Origin: an uncultured Bacteroidia bacterium | GTDB lineage: Bacteria; Bacteroidota; Bacteroidia; Bacteroidales; UBA932 | Direction of reading: 5' to 3' | DNA: 64,000 nucleotides | NCBI GenBank assembly: GCA_902769525.1 | Contig: CACXPG010000005.1 | Coordinates: forward strand, 62,001 to 126,000 | Shown here: positions 52,611 through 61,243 of the stretch, piece after piece | Layout: each line of letters starts with the position of its first letter | Numbering within the stretch: the first letter of the stretch is position 1 | Notes under the pieces: generated by a model | Databases searched by the model: none | Told to the model about the DNA's origin: nothing | What the model saw: the letters and a program-made list of their open reading frames with translations, nothing else | Translations under genes and position numbers: made by a program

Positions 52611-54980
52611 ATGGGAGAGAAACTAGTAATCGTCGAGTCTCCGGCCAAGGCCAAGACAATTGAGAAATTCCTGGGAAAGGGATACACAGTAAAATCAAGT
52701 TTCGGACATATATGTGATTTGCCCAAGACTTCGCTGGGCATAGACATAGAAAACGGCTTCAAGCCCAAATATCAGGTTCCGGCAGACAAGAAGAAGGTTG
52801 TTTCCGACTTGAAGGCTCTGGCCTCAAAGGCAGACACCGTTTATCTTGCATCCGATGAAGACCGTGAGGGAGAGGCTATTGCGTGGCACCTCCAGCACAA
52901 TCTGGGGCTCAAGCCGGAAAACACTCAAAGAATAGTTTTCCACGAAATCACTAAAGACGCCATACTGAACGCCGTGCAGAATCCGAGGGTCGTTGACGAG
53001 AATCTGGTAAACGCCCAGCAGGCCAGAAGAGTTCTGGACCGTATCGTGGGATTCGAGCTCTCACCGGTGCTGTGGAGAAAGGTCGGAAAAGGACTGTCCG
53101 CCGGAAGGGTGCAGTCTGTAGCCGTCAGGCTCATCGTGGACAGGGAAAGGGAAATCCAGAACTTTGTCCCGACTTCTTTTTTCAAGGTAAGCGGAATCTT
53201 CCATCCTGAGGCCGAGGGAAACAACGTGCGCCTCAACGCCACAGTGGAAGACAGGTTCTCTTCTGAAGAACAGGCTGTGGAGTTTCTTGGCAAATGCAAC
53301 AGCGGATGCCGCTTCAGCATATCGTCCATAGAAAAGAAAGAGGCCGTGCGCTATCCTGCCCCTCCGTTCACCACCTCAGCCCTTCAGCAGGAAGCCAGCC
53401 GCAAACTCGGTTTCTCTGTCAGCCAGACAATGAGAATAGCCCAGAAGCTCTACGAGAGCGGTCTGATCACCTATATGAGAACAGACTCCACCAACCTGTC
53501 ATCACTGGCAATCAACACCATAAAGCAGGCTATCATAGAGAATTACGGAGAGCAGTATTCAAAGGTAAGGCAGTTCCACACTCACCAGAAAGGAGCACAG
53601 GAGGCTCACGAGGCAATCCGCCCTACATACGCCGCCAACAAGACAATTGAAGGCACCGCCCCGGAGAAAAAACTCTACGAGCTGATCTGGAAGAGAGCCG
53701 TGGCCTCGCAGATGGCAGACGCAAAGGTGGAAAAGACCACTATCACAATCTCATCCGACAAGTTCAGCGAGAAATTCATCTGCGAAGGAGAAAAGATTCT
53801 CTTCGACGGATTCCTCAAGCTCTACATAGAAGGAAAGGACGACGAGCCTGAAGAAGAGACTCTCAACCAGCTTATTCCGAATCTGGAAAAGGGCAGCAGA
53901 CTGGATGCCGTAAGCATCGAGGCCATGCAGAAATTCACTCCTAAGCCACCGCGCTATTCGGAGGCTTCGCTGGTAAAGAAGATGGAAGAACTGGGTATCG
54001 GAAGACCGAGTACTTACGCCCCTACCATCACGACCATCACCAGCAAGAGAGGCTATGTCGTTAAGGACTCCAGGCCTGGAGTGAAGAGAGAGGCAGTGAA
54101 GATCACCCTGTCTGGCCCAGGAACATCTGCCGGCCAGGGAAAGATATCCAGAACCTCTGTGACGGAGACTTACGGAGCCGAGAAGAACAAACTCTTCCCT
54201 CAGGATATGGGAACTGTCGTAACCCGTTATCTGGAAGATAATTTCAAGGAGATAATGGACTACGGCTTCACCGCCAGGATCGAGGAGGACTTTGACAAGA
54301 TCGCTGAAGGAAAGCTTGTCTGGACAAACCTGCTTTCGTCTTTCTACGCCCCGTTCCACAATACGGTGGACAGCCAGAACCAGGAAAGGACCCACGTCAA
54401 CTCAGAAAGAGTGCTCGGACAGGACCCTAAAGACGGAAAGACAATATCCGTAAGGCTCGGAAAGTTCGGCCCGCTGGCCCAGAAGGGCGCTTCGGACGAT
54501 CCTCAGAAACAGTTTGCATCTCTCAGAAAAGACCAGTCCATCGAGACCATAACTCTTGAAGAGGCAGCCAAGCTGTTCGAGCTCCCGAGGCTGGTAGGAC
54601 ACATAGACGGCAAGGAAGTCACAAGCGCAGTTGGAAGATTCGGCGCCTATGTCAAATATGACGGCAAGTTCTTCTCTCTTGCCAAGGGCCAAGACCCTTA
54701 CACCATTAGCGTAGAGCAGGCGGAAGAACTGATAAAGGCAAAGGAACTGGCTGCTGAAAAGAGTGTTCTCAAAGTCTTCGAGCAGGAGGATATCCAGATA
54801 ATCAACGGAAGGTTCGGCCCTTACATCAAGCACAGCGGGAACAACTACAAAATCCCTAAGGGCAAAGGCGCCAAGAGCGCAGAAAGCCTCACGCTTGAAG
54901 ACTGCCAGGCAATTATAGCCAACACCAAGGCCACCAACACCGCCAAGCCGGCACAGAGGAAAACCGCAAAATCCAAATAG
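52611..54980 (+). CDS. topA: DNA topoisomerase I
   Basis: The type IA enzyme relaxes negative supercoils. The 789-residue protein begins with the Toprim domain (KLVIVESPAKAKTIEKFLG, YLASDEDREGEAIAWHL). The catalytic tyrosine is Y288 in GLITYMRTDSTN, and HEAIRPTY and GIGRPSTYAPTITTI follow. The C-terminus carries TopoI repeat-type segments (GKFGPLAQKG, GRFGAYVKYDGKFFSL, GRFGPYIKH) and a Lys-rich tail in place of zinc fingers, as in other Bacteroidota. Confidence 0.96.
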   Translation: MGEKLVIVESPAKAKTIEKFLGKGYTVKSSFGHICDLPKTSLGIDIENGFKPKYQVPADKKKVVSDLKALASKADTVYLASDEDREGEAIAWHLQHNLGLKPENTQRIVFHEITKDAILNAVQNPRVVDENLVNAQQARRVLDRIVGFELSPVLWRKVGKGLSAGRVQSVAVRLIVDREREIQNFVPTSFFKVSGIFHPEAEGNNVRLNATVEDRFSSEEQAVEFLGKCNSGCRFSISSIEKKEAVRYPAPPFTTSALQQEASRKLGFSVSQTMRIAQKLYESGLITYMRTDSTNLSSLAINTIKQAIIENYGEQYSKVRQFHTHQKGAQEAHEAIRPTYAANKTIEGTAPEKKLYELIWKRAVASQMADAKVEKTTITISSDKFSEKFICEGEKILFDGFLKLYIEGKDDEPEEETLNQLIPNLEKGSRLDAVSIEAMQKFTPKPPRYSEASLVKKMEELGIGRPSTYAPTITTITSKRGYVVKDSRPGVKREAVKITLSGPGTSAGQGKISRTSVTETYGAEKNKLFPQDMGTVVTRYLEDNFKEIMDYGFTARIEEDFDKIAEGKLVWTNLLSSFYAPFHNTVDSQNQERTHVNSERVLGQDPKDGKTISVRLGKFGPLAQKGASDDPQKQFASLRKDQSIETITLEEAAKLFELPRLVGHIDGKEVTSAVGRFGAYVKYDGKFFSLAKGQDPYTISVEQAEELIKAKELAAEKSVLKVFEQEDIQIINGRFGPYIKHSGNNYKIPKGKGAKSAESLTLEDCQAIIANTKATNTAKPAQRKTAKSK

Positions 54981-54988
54981 TCCAGCCT

Positions 54989-55909
54989 ATGGAAACCAAT
55001 CTGGTCAAAAAAGCCTATTCGAAACTTTACAGCGTCTCAAGGGGAATGGAGAAAACCGCCATTCTTACTCTCGACGAATATATAAACTCTTCGTCCAGAA
55101 AACAGAAAAAGGGCAAGGACAACCCTCCGGCCGTCCAGATTGTGATCTGCGGAGAAAAGCTTCCGGACATTAACACCTTGCGCCTGGGCAGAAGCATTCC
55201 GAGCGCCCTGGTCTGCTCTGGAGAAAACATCCCGGTTCAGCTTATAGACAAGATCAAGAAGCAGAAGACTTTCTCTGTCATCGGAGTTCAGAAATACCTG
55301 TTCTTCCCGCAGATGGAGACAGCCCTGAGCAGCTGTGGCTTCGAGACTGTGCACCTGGGAGCGATAAGAGACGACGCTTCCATTTGTGAACCTCTCCTGA
55401 GAAACGTCAAATATGTGTTCCTCGACATGGCCAGCGTAAAGCACGCGGACTATCCTTGGGAGAAGAACACCAATCCAAACGGCTTCTATTCTGATGAAAT
55501 CTGCCAAATTGCAAGATATATCGGTTTTTCCTGCAATCTGAAGACCGTTTTCATCTATGGTATTCCTAAGGGCAAATGTCCTCAGGTATGCGCTTCTCTG
55601 GCCGCCCAGACGGCCTGGCACATAGCTGACGCGGTAGCCAACAACATAAAGGAAGACCCTCAGGCAGAGAGGCTGAAAGGAAAGCTTCCTTCACAATTTG
55701 AACATAAAATCGTTGACTTCTGCTCGCACGGCGACACCTTGACTTTCATAATGAGCGCCGCCACCGGAAGATGGTGGATAGAAGTGCCTGTAATAAAGAA
55801 AAACACTACCGTTCTGCTGGCCTGCACAGCCGCAGATTACCAGACCGCGTGCGACGGGCAGGTTCCGGTAAGATGGCTTTATTACTATAACAGGTTGAAC
55901 TCGATATAA
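54989..55909 (+). CDS. Formimidoylglutamase-like ureohydrolase-fold protein, metal site degenerate
   Basis: The 306-residue protein lies eight bases after topA, a position often held by a formimidoylglutamase-like gene in Bacteroidota. It resembles those proteins in VIGVQKYLFFPQM, TNPNGFYSDEICQIARYIGFS, TAWHIADAVA and the C-terminal GRWWIEVP...CTAADYQTACDGQVPVRWLYYY. The arginase-family metal ligands are poorly kept: the usual DxDA is LDMAS, and no GGHD or DAH motif is present, so enzyme activity is doubtful. It may be a structural relic or have another role. Confidence 0.55.
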   Translation: METNLVKKAYSKLYSVSRGMEKTAILTLDEYINSSSRKQKKGKDNPPAVQIVICGEKLPDINTLRLGRSIPSALVCSGENIPVQLIDKIKKQKTFSVIGVQKYLFFPQMETALSSCGFETVHLGAIRDDASICEPLLRNVKYVFLDMASVKHADYPWEKNTNPNGFYSDEICQIARYIGFSCNLKTVFIYGIPKGKCPQVCASLAAQTAWHIADAVANNIKEDPQAERLKGKLPSQFEHKIVDFCSHGDTLTFIMSAATGRWWIEVPVIKKNTTVLLACTAADYQTACDGQVPVRWLYYYNRLNSI

Positions 55910-55924
55910 CATTTTTTAATTTTT

Positions 55925-55956
55925 TTTGTCGATTTGATTTAAAAATTCTATTTTTG
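55925..55956 (+). promoter_or_regulatory. Bacteroidota promoter for the Lrp-type regulator
   Basis: TTTG (55925-55928) and TATTTTTG (55949-55956) are spaced by exactly 20 bases, a full match to TTTG-N19-21-TAnnTTTG. The ATG at 55992 would leave a leader of about 30 nt. This is the clearest promoter in the window. Confidence 0.65.
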
Positions 55957-55991
55957 CAATAGAACTTTTGAAAAGCATAACTATATTGAAT

Positions 55992-56513
55992 ATGGCAAAA
56001 TATCAAATCGACGAAACCGACCAGAAAATTCTTTCTGCTCTGGTCAAGAACGCCAGAACTCCTTTCTTGGAGATAGCCCGTGACTGTGGCGTGTCTGGAG
56101 CTGCTATCCATCAGAGATTCAAGAAGATGGAGTCTCTCGGAATTATTACCGGTTCGCGTCTGCTCGTAAAGCCATCCACCCTTGGACTGGATGTATGCGC
56201 TTTTGTAGAGGTTAACCTTTCACCAGTAAACAAGTATCCTGAAGTTATAGATGCCCTGAGGAAAATTCCTGAGGTTGTTGAGTGCCATTTTGTAACAGGA
56301 AGACACACTCTGCTTCTTAAGATGTACTGCTTTAACCACGACCATCTTCTGGACATTCTGATCAACACCATACAGAATATTCCAAGCGTTCAGGACACAG
56401 AGACGCTGGTTTCTCTCGACCAGGCTATTGAGCGTCAGGTATGGGTAAAGGACCATCCTGAGGAGAAGGGATACCACAGGAAAGACAAGAAAGGCTCCAG
56501 GAAAAAGGCCTAG
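55992..56513 (+). CDS. Lrp/AsnC-family transcriptional regulator
   Basis: The 173-residue regulator has an N-terminal helix-turn-helix (YQIDETDQKILSALVKNARTPFLEIARDCGVSGAAIHQRFKKMESLGII) and a C-terminal RAM/AsnC ligand domain (FVEVNLSPVNKYPEVIDALRKIPEVVECHFVTGRHTLLLKMY). ATG 55992 is chosen because MAKYQIDETD matches related proteins, while an upstream TTG adds eight odd residues. A basic tail follows the RAM domain. It overlaps the end of convergent ispD by four bases. Confidence 0.9.
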   Translation: MAKYQIDETDQKILSALVKNARTPFLEIARDCGVSGAAIHQRFKKMESLGIITGSRLLVKPSTLGLDVCAFVEVNLSPVNKYPEVIDALRKIPEVVECHFVTGRHTLLLKMYCFNHDHLLDILINTIQNIPSVQDTETLVSLDQAIERQVWVKDHPEEKGYHRKDKKGSRKKA

Positions 56514-57202
56514 ATTTCGGGAAAGAGGCGGCGGGCAAACTCAAGGTCGTCACGAGTGGTGATTTTGAGGTTGAACTTGCTGCCTTCTATCATGTCAAAA
56601 CTATAACCGCTACTCTCCATCACGGTCGCATCATCGGTGAACGCTGGGGAGTAGGGTTTTTTATATGCCTGCTTCAGCCTGGTGGAATCAAAGACCTGCG
56701 GCGTCTGCACCAGCACATAGTTTTCCCTGACTACCGGATGGGAACCCGTCTGGACTCCATCCTCAGAGAATTCTTTTTTCCTCATCGATTCAACTACTGA
56801 TATTACAGGAATCACCCCGGCGCACTTCTCGTCCAGAGGATGAGTCAGCAGTTCCATAAGCAGCTCGTCCGGGACAATGGGGCGGACGCCGTCGTGGACA
56901 GCAACCACAGCACCGTCCGGAATCTCCTCCAGAGCCGCCCGTACAGAATGGAAACGAGTCATTCCGCCCGCAACTATCGTGTGCGGAAAGTACAGGTTGT
57001 TGTTCTGGTAATAGTCTTTCCAGAGCTGGATGTGGGAAGGAGGGAGAACCAGAACCACCTCAATCGGGAGAGGAAGGTTCAGAAAAAGCTCTATTGTCCT
57101 CAGCAATATGGGTTTGCCGTTAAGGTCCAGAAACTGCTTGGGAACGTCGGCCTTCATTCTCCGTCCCACTCCTCCTGCCGTTATGACTGCGTAATACTTC
57201 AT
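56510..57202 (-). CDS. ispD: 2-C-methyl-D-erythritol 4-phosphate cytidylyltransferase
   Basis: IspD transfers CMP to methylerythritol phosphate in the MEP isoprenoid pathway. From ATG 57202 the 230-residue protein has the nucleotide-binding AVITAGGVGRRMKADVPKQFLDLNGKPIL, VAGGMTRFHSVRAALEEI, VAVHDGVRPIV, VQTPQVFDSTRL and FTDDATVMES motifs. A GTG 21 bases upstream would overlap the promoter box and is rejected. Confidence 0.94.
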   Translation of the reverse strand: MKYYAVITAGGVGRRMKADVPKQFLDLNGKPILLRTIELFLNLPLPIEVVLVLPPSHIQLWKDYYQNNNLYFPHTIVAGGMTRFHSVRAALEEIPDGAVVAVHDGVRPIVPDELLMELLTHPLDEKCAGVIPVISVVESMRKKEFSEDGVQTGSHPVVRENYVLVQTPQVFDSTRLKQAYKKPYSPAFTDDATVMESSGYSFDMIEGSKFNLKITTRDDLEFARRLFPEI

Positions 57203-57222
57203 CTGCTTATTTTTTCTCTCCA

Positions 57223-57230
57223 CAAAATTA
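57223..57230 (-). promoter_or_regulatory. Candidate -7 box TAATTTTG for ispD
   Basis: CAAAATTA on the plus strand reads TAATTTTG on the minus strand, 20 bases before ATG 57202. It opposes the purH box at 57253-57260. Confidence 0.4.
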
Positions 57231-57252
57231 AAAATATTTGACCTAATTTCTT

Positions 57253-57260
57253 AATTTTGT
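57253..57260 (+). promoter_or_regulatory. Candidate -7 box TAATTTTG for purH and the mre operon
   Basis: TAATTTTG lies about 22 bases before the GTG start of purH. A TTTG at 57237-57240 is too close to serve as -33. Confidence 0.4.
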
Positions 57261-57282
57261 AGGTACCCAAAAAACAGGTATC

Positions 57283-58800
57283 GTGAAACAGATAGGAAAA
57301 GCACTGATTTCCGTCTATAACAAGGACGGAATCATAGAGATAGCAGAACTTTTAAGGCAAGGCGGAGTGGAAATTCTCTCCACCGGGGGCACGGCCGCGT
57401 TTCTTGAAGACAACGGCTTCAAGGTAACCCGGGTCGAGGACCTCACCCACTATCCTTCCATACTTGGCGGAAGGGTAAAAACCCTTCATCCGGCCATCTT
57501 CGGCGGGATTCTGGGCCGCAGGGACAACCCTAAGGACCTTGAAGAGTTCAGCACTTACTCGATAGAGCCCATAGACCTGGTGATCGTGGACCTCTATCCG
57601 TTTGAAGAATATGTGGCAAAGAACGCCACTCATGCAGAAATCATAGAGAAGATAGACATCGGCGGAATTTCCCTGATCAGGGCCGCCGCAAAGAACTTCA
57701 ACGATGTGGCCATAGTGCCATCCAAGAGGCAGTACGGCGTCCTGCTGCAGATTCTCAGGCAGCAGGGCTGCGCCACCACTCTGGAACAGAGGGAGATGCT
57801 GGCCAGAGCCGCATTCGGGGTTTCGGCCTCGTACGACAGCGCCATCTTCAACTATTTCAGCTCCAGGTCTGACTCTCCAGCTTTCTGCAAGTTTTCAGAC
57901 CAGGCAAAAGTGCTGCGGTACGGAGAAAACCCTCACCAGAAAGGTTTCTATTTCGGAGCCGAGGACTCTCTTCCGGAGCAGCTGCACGGAAAGGAACTTT
58001 CCCACAACAACCTTCTGGACGTGGAGGCCGCCATTGAACTCATTGGTGATTTCTCAGACCCTACCGCAGCCATCATTAAGCACAACAACGCCTGCGGATG
58101 CGCAAGTTCAGACTCTCCTCTCCAGGCCTGGGAAAAGGCTCTGGCGGGAGACCCGGTATCCGCTTTCGGGGGTATCATTGCGGTGAATTTCGCGGTTGAG
58201 GAAGATGTCGCCGAGCAGATGAACAAGCTGTTCTTTGAAGTCTGCATAGCCCCTTCCTATTCAGAAAAGGCCCTGGAGATTCTCAAGACCAAAAAGAACC
58301 GCATCTTGCTGGTTAACAAGGGAGAGAAACTTCCCCAGATGAAGTTCAGGTCTTTGCTGGGCGGTGTTCTGGCCCAGGAAAGAGACACTCACACCGAGAC
58401 CGAAGAAGACCTCAAGGTCTGCACTAAGGTTGCCCCCGAGAAGGAAAAGACAGAAGACCTTCTTATGGCAAACAAGATAGTCAAGCACTCCAAGTCCAAC
58501 GCTATCGTCCTGGTCAAAGACCGCCAGCTGATAGGCAGCGGCGTGGGCCAGACTTCCAGGGTCGACGCACTCAAGCAGGCCATTGACAAGGCCCATAGCT
58601 TCGGCTTTGACACTTGCGGCGCGGTGATGGCATCAGACGCCTTTTTCCCGTTCAAGGACTGCGTCCAGATAGCCTTCGAGAACGGAATCAAGACCGTCAT
58701 CCAGCCAGGCGGATCAATAAGAGACGGAGAAAGCGTTGAGTTCTGCGACCAGAACAAAATGGCTATGGTAATGACAGGATTCAGGCATTTTAAACACTAA
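57283..58800 (+). CDS. purH: Bifunctional IMP cyclohydrolase / AICAR transformylase
   Basis: PurH carries out the last two steps of IMP synthesis. The 505-residue protein starts with GTG (KQIGKALISVYNKDGI). It has the MGS-like cyclohydrolase domain (LSTGGTAAFLEDNG, GGRVKTLHPAIFGGILGRRDN, VDLYPFEEYV, IDIGGISLIRAAAKN) and the transformylase domain (LRYGENPHQKGFYF, IIKHNNACGCAS, PVSAFGGIIAVN, GSGVGQTSRVDAL). The order purH-mreB is common in Bacteroidota. mreB starts 22 bases downstream. Confidence 0.95.
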   Translation: MKQIGKALISVYNKDGIIEIAELLRQGGVEILSTGGTAAFLEDNGFKVTRVEDLTHYPSILGGRVKTLHPAIFGGILGRRDNPKDLEEFSTYSIEPIDLVIVDLYPFEEYVAKNATHAEIIEKIDIGGISLIRAAAKNFNDVAIVPSKRQYGVLLQILRQQGCATTLEQREMLARAAFGVSASYDSAIFNYFSSRSDSPAFCKFSDQAKVLRYGENPHQKGFYFGAEDSLPEQLHGKELSHNNLLDVEAAIELIGDFSDPTAAIIKHNNACGCASSDSPLQAWEKALAGDPVSAFGGIIAVNFAVEEDVAEQMNKLFFEVCIAPSYSEKALEILKTKKNRILLVNKGEKLPQMKFRSLLGGVLAQERDTHTETEEDLKVCTKVAPEKEKTEDLLMANKIVKHSKSNAIVLVKDRQLIGSGVGQTSRVDALKQAIDKAHSFGFDTCGAVMASDAFFPFKDCVQIAFENGIKTVIQPGGSIRDGESVEFCDQNKMAMVMTGFRHFKH

Positions 58801-58822
58801 CGAAAAACAGAAGTACAGAAAT

Positions 58823-59854
58823 ATGGCATTTTCATTTTTAACCCAGGAACTTGCAATCGACCTAGGAACGGCCAACACCGTCATCTTCTTGAAAGACAAG
58901 ATTGTGGTCGACGAACCTTCTATCATCGCGATAGACATGAACACAAAAAAGCCTGTGGCCATCGGAGAGAAGGCAAGGCTAATGCACGGGAGAACAAATC
59001 CTAACATAAAGACAATCAGGCCTATGAAAGATGGCGTGATTGCGGATTTCCAGGCTGCGGAGCATATGATACGCGGGTTCATCAAAATGATAAACAGCAA
59101 GAGAAGCTCTCTTTTCACGCCTAACCTGAGGATTGTAATAGCCATCCCGAGCGGAAGTACCGAGGTGGAGACCAGAGCCGTAAGAGACGCAGCAGAGCAC
59201 TCCGGAGGAAGAGATGTGTACATCATCCTCGAGCCTATGGCCGCCGCTATCGGAATTGGACTGGATGTTGAAAAGCCTTCAGGCCACATGGTGGTGGATA
59301 TAGGCGGCGGAACCACAGAATGCGCCGTGATTTCTCTTGGCGGCATCGTATGGAACGAGAGCCTCAAGGTTGCCGGAGACGTGTTCACTTCCGACATCCA
59401 GCAGTATATGCGCCAGCAGTACAACATCAAGATTGGAGAGATTACTGCAGAGCAGATCAAGATAGCCGTCGGAGCTGCCCTCCCTGAACTCGAGACTCCA
59501 CCGGAGCCGTTCGTTGTAAGAGGCCCGAACCTGATGACCGCCTACCCTGTAGACGTTCCTGTAACTTCTATGGAGATAGCCCATTGCCTCGACAAGTCTC
59601 TGGCCAAGCTGGAGGCTACGATTATCAAGGTTCTGGAGCAGACCCCTCCTGAGCTTTACGCCGACATCGTGAAGGAAGGCATCTACCTCAGCGGAGGCGG
59701 CGCTCTGATCAGAGGCCTGGACAAGAGGCTCAGCGACAAGCTGAAGATTCCTTTCCACGTTGCAGAAGATCCGCTAAGAGCAGTAGCAAGAGGCACAAAC
59801 ACTGCGCTCAAGAATCTGGCCAAGCGCCAATTCCTGCCTTATCTGATGAGATAG
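58823..59854 (+). CDS. mreB: Rod-shape-determining protein MreB
   Basis: The actin homologue organises lateral wall synthesis. The 343-residue protein shows the phosphate-1 loop IDLGTANTVIFL, the second phosphate loop VDIGGGTTECAVISLGG and the adenosine loop LSGGGALIRGLDKRL, with an N-terminal amphipathic MAFSFLTQEL. Length is normal. First gene of the mreBCD-mrdA-rodA cluster. Confidence 0.97.
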   Translation: MAFSFLTQELAIDLGTANTVIFLKDKIVVDEPSIIAIDMNTKKPVAIGEKARLMHGRTNPNIKTIRPMKDGVIADFQAAEHMIRGFIKMINSKRSSLFTPNLRIVIAIPSGSTEVETRAVRDAAEHSGGRDVYIILEPMAAAIGIGLDVEKPSGHMVVDIGGGTTECAVISLGGIVWNESLKVAGDVFTSDIQQYMRQQYNIKIGEITAEQIKIAVGAALPELETPPEPFVVRGPNLMTAYPVDVPVTSMEIAHCLDKSLAKLEATIIKVLEQTPPELYADIVKEGIYLSGGGALIRGLDKRLSDKLKIPFHVAEDPLRAVARGTNTALKNLAKRQFLPYLMR

Positions 59855-59861
59855 CCAGCAG

Positions 59862-60734
59862 ATGAAGCTTCCGCCGCTGATTTTCAACTCTATCGGAAAA
59901 TTTCTGGTTTTCGCTGTCCTGGAAACCGTATGTATCCTGCTTATAATCAACAGCAGCATCGTGCAGAATTACAGGATAATGGAGGGCGTGCGCAATGTCC
60001 AGTCGTTCTTCTGGGAGAAAAGCACGTCGCTCAAGAAATACGCAAAACTTTCAGACAGCAACAGAAAACTCGAAGAGGAAAACTCGCGGCTTCTACGGCA
60101 GAATCTGTTTTTCCGCAACTACATCATCCGCACTATGGGAGAGAGCAAGCTGGAAGAGATTTCCGGCCAGCTCAAGGACAACGCTTCGGACTCATCGCTG
60201 ACAAACTACTCGTTCACACTGGCCAAGGTTGTAAAGAACACCCTCAATTCCACCCACAACTACCTGATCATAGACAAGGGTAAAAAAGATGGAGTCACAG
60301 AAGACCTGGGAGTGATGACTCCAAGCGGAGTGGTGGGCATCGTAAGAGGCGTGGGAGAGAGGTTCAGCTATGTCCACTCCTTCCTCAACCTCAAGCAGAG
60401 CATAAGCGCCAAGATAGGAAGCACGGAATCTCCGGGAACCCTGAGATGGGAGGGCGGAAGCATCTACAAGGCGTACCTGAACGAGATCCCCCTCAACACC
60501 GAAGTATCAAAAGGCGACACTGTCTACACCAGCGGAAACTCGTCTTTCTTCCCTTCGGACATTCCGGTGGGCAGAGCTGTTTCCTTCTCGATAGACAACG
60601 GAGCCCACAAGAAAGTGGAAGTGGAACTCTTCCAGGATTTTTCAAACCTCGATTATGTAATAGTCCTCAGGAACCAGGACAAGAGAGAGATAGACTCCCT
60701 CTCGGCCATCCTGCCTCCTGAACCGAAGAAATAA
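59862..60734 (+). CDS. mreC: Rod-shape-determining protein MreC
   Basis: The 290-residue protein has one N-terminal membrane helix (about 8-28), a coiled coil (NRKLEEENSRLLRQN) and the MreC beta-barrel domain, with VDKG-like motif IIDKGKKDGVTEDLGVMTPSGVVGIV and the C-terminal YTSGNSSFFPSDIPVGRAV. It links MreB to the periplasmic wall enzymes. It overlaps mreD by one base. Confidence 0.92.
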   Translation: MKLPPLIFNSIGKFLVFAVLETVCILLIINSSIVQNYRIMEGVRNVQSFFWEKSTSLKKYAKLSDSNRKLEEENSRLLRQNLFFRNYIIRTMGESKLEEISGQLKDNASDSSLTNYSFTLAKVVKNTLNSTHNYLIIDKGKKDGVTEDLGVMTPSGVVGIVRGVGERFSYVHSFLNLKQSISAKIGSTESPGTLRWEGGSIYKAYLNEIPLNTEVSKGDTVYTSGNSSFFPSDIPVGRAVSFSIDNGAHKKVEVELFQDFSNLDYVIVLRNQDKREIDSLSAILPPEPKK

Positions 60735-61243
60735 TGGCCTGGCTTAAGTACATATACGGATTCATCGTGATACTGGTGCTCCAGCTTCTTTGCTGCGAGT
60801 TCGTCAACCTGTGGCCGATGCTCTATATAGCGCTTATCCCGATAATGGTTATCCTACTGCCTTCCAGCGTCAGCACATACGCTGTCATGCTCTGCGGGTT
60901 TGCCATAGGCCTTCTCACCGATGCCCTGGCAGACGGGATTCTGGGTCTGAACGCCGCTTGCTGCACTTTTATCGGAGCCTGCAAGAACATGATAACCAGG
61001 CCTATGATGAAATACCAGATTCAGGGAGAAGACTCCTCGGTGGAGGGCTTTGAATTCCGTAAAGGAAAACTTGTGGCCCTGCTGACAATCTGCTACACGC
61101 TTTTCTTTGTCCCGTATGTCCTGATAGACGGAGCCGGTGTCTCGGGCGTCTGGTACCTTGTGGCACGGATTGTTCTCAATGTTGTGGTGAATGTCATTAT
61201 AGCGTTTCTGCTGATCAGGCTATGGATAAGAAGGTACTTCTGA
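60734..61243 (+). CDS. mreD: Rod-shape-determining protein MreD
   Basis: The 169-residue, very hydrophobic protein has about five membrane segments between MreC and PBP2, the canonical place for MreD. Its sequence is weakly conserved in general, so the call rests on position, size and topology, with GLLTDALADGILGLNAACC as the most family-like stretch. It overlaps mrdA by 22 bases. Confidence 0.85.
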   Translation: MAWLKYIYGFIVILVLQLLCCEFVNLWPMLYIALIPIMVILLPSSVSTYAVMLCGFAIGLLTDALADGILGLNAACCTFIGACKNMITRPMMKYQIQGEDSSVEGFEFRKGKLVALLTICYTLFFVPYVLIDGAGVSGVWYLVARIVLNVVVNVIIAFLLIRLWIRRYF

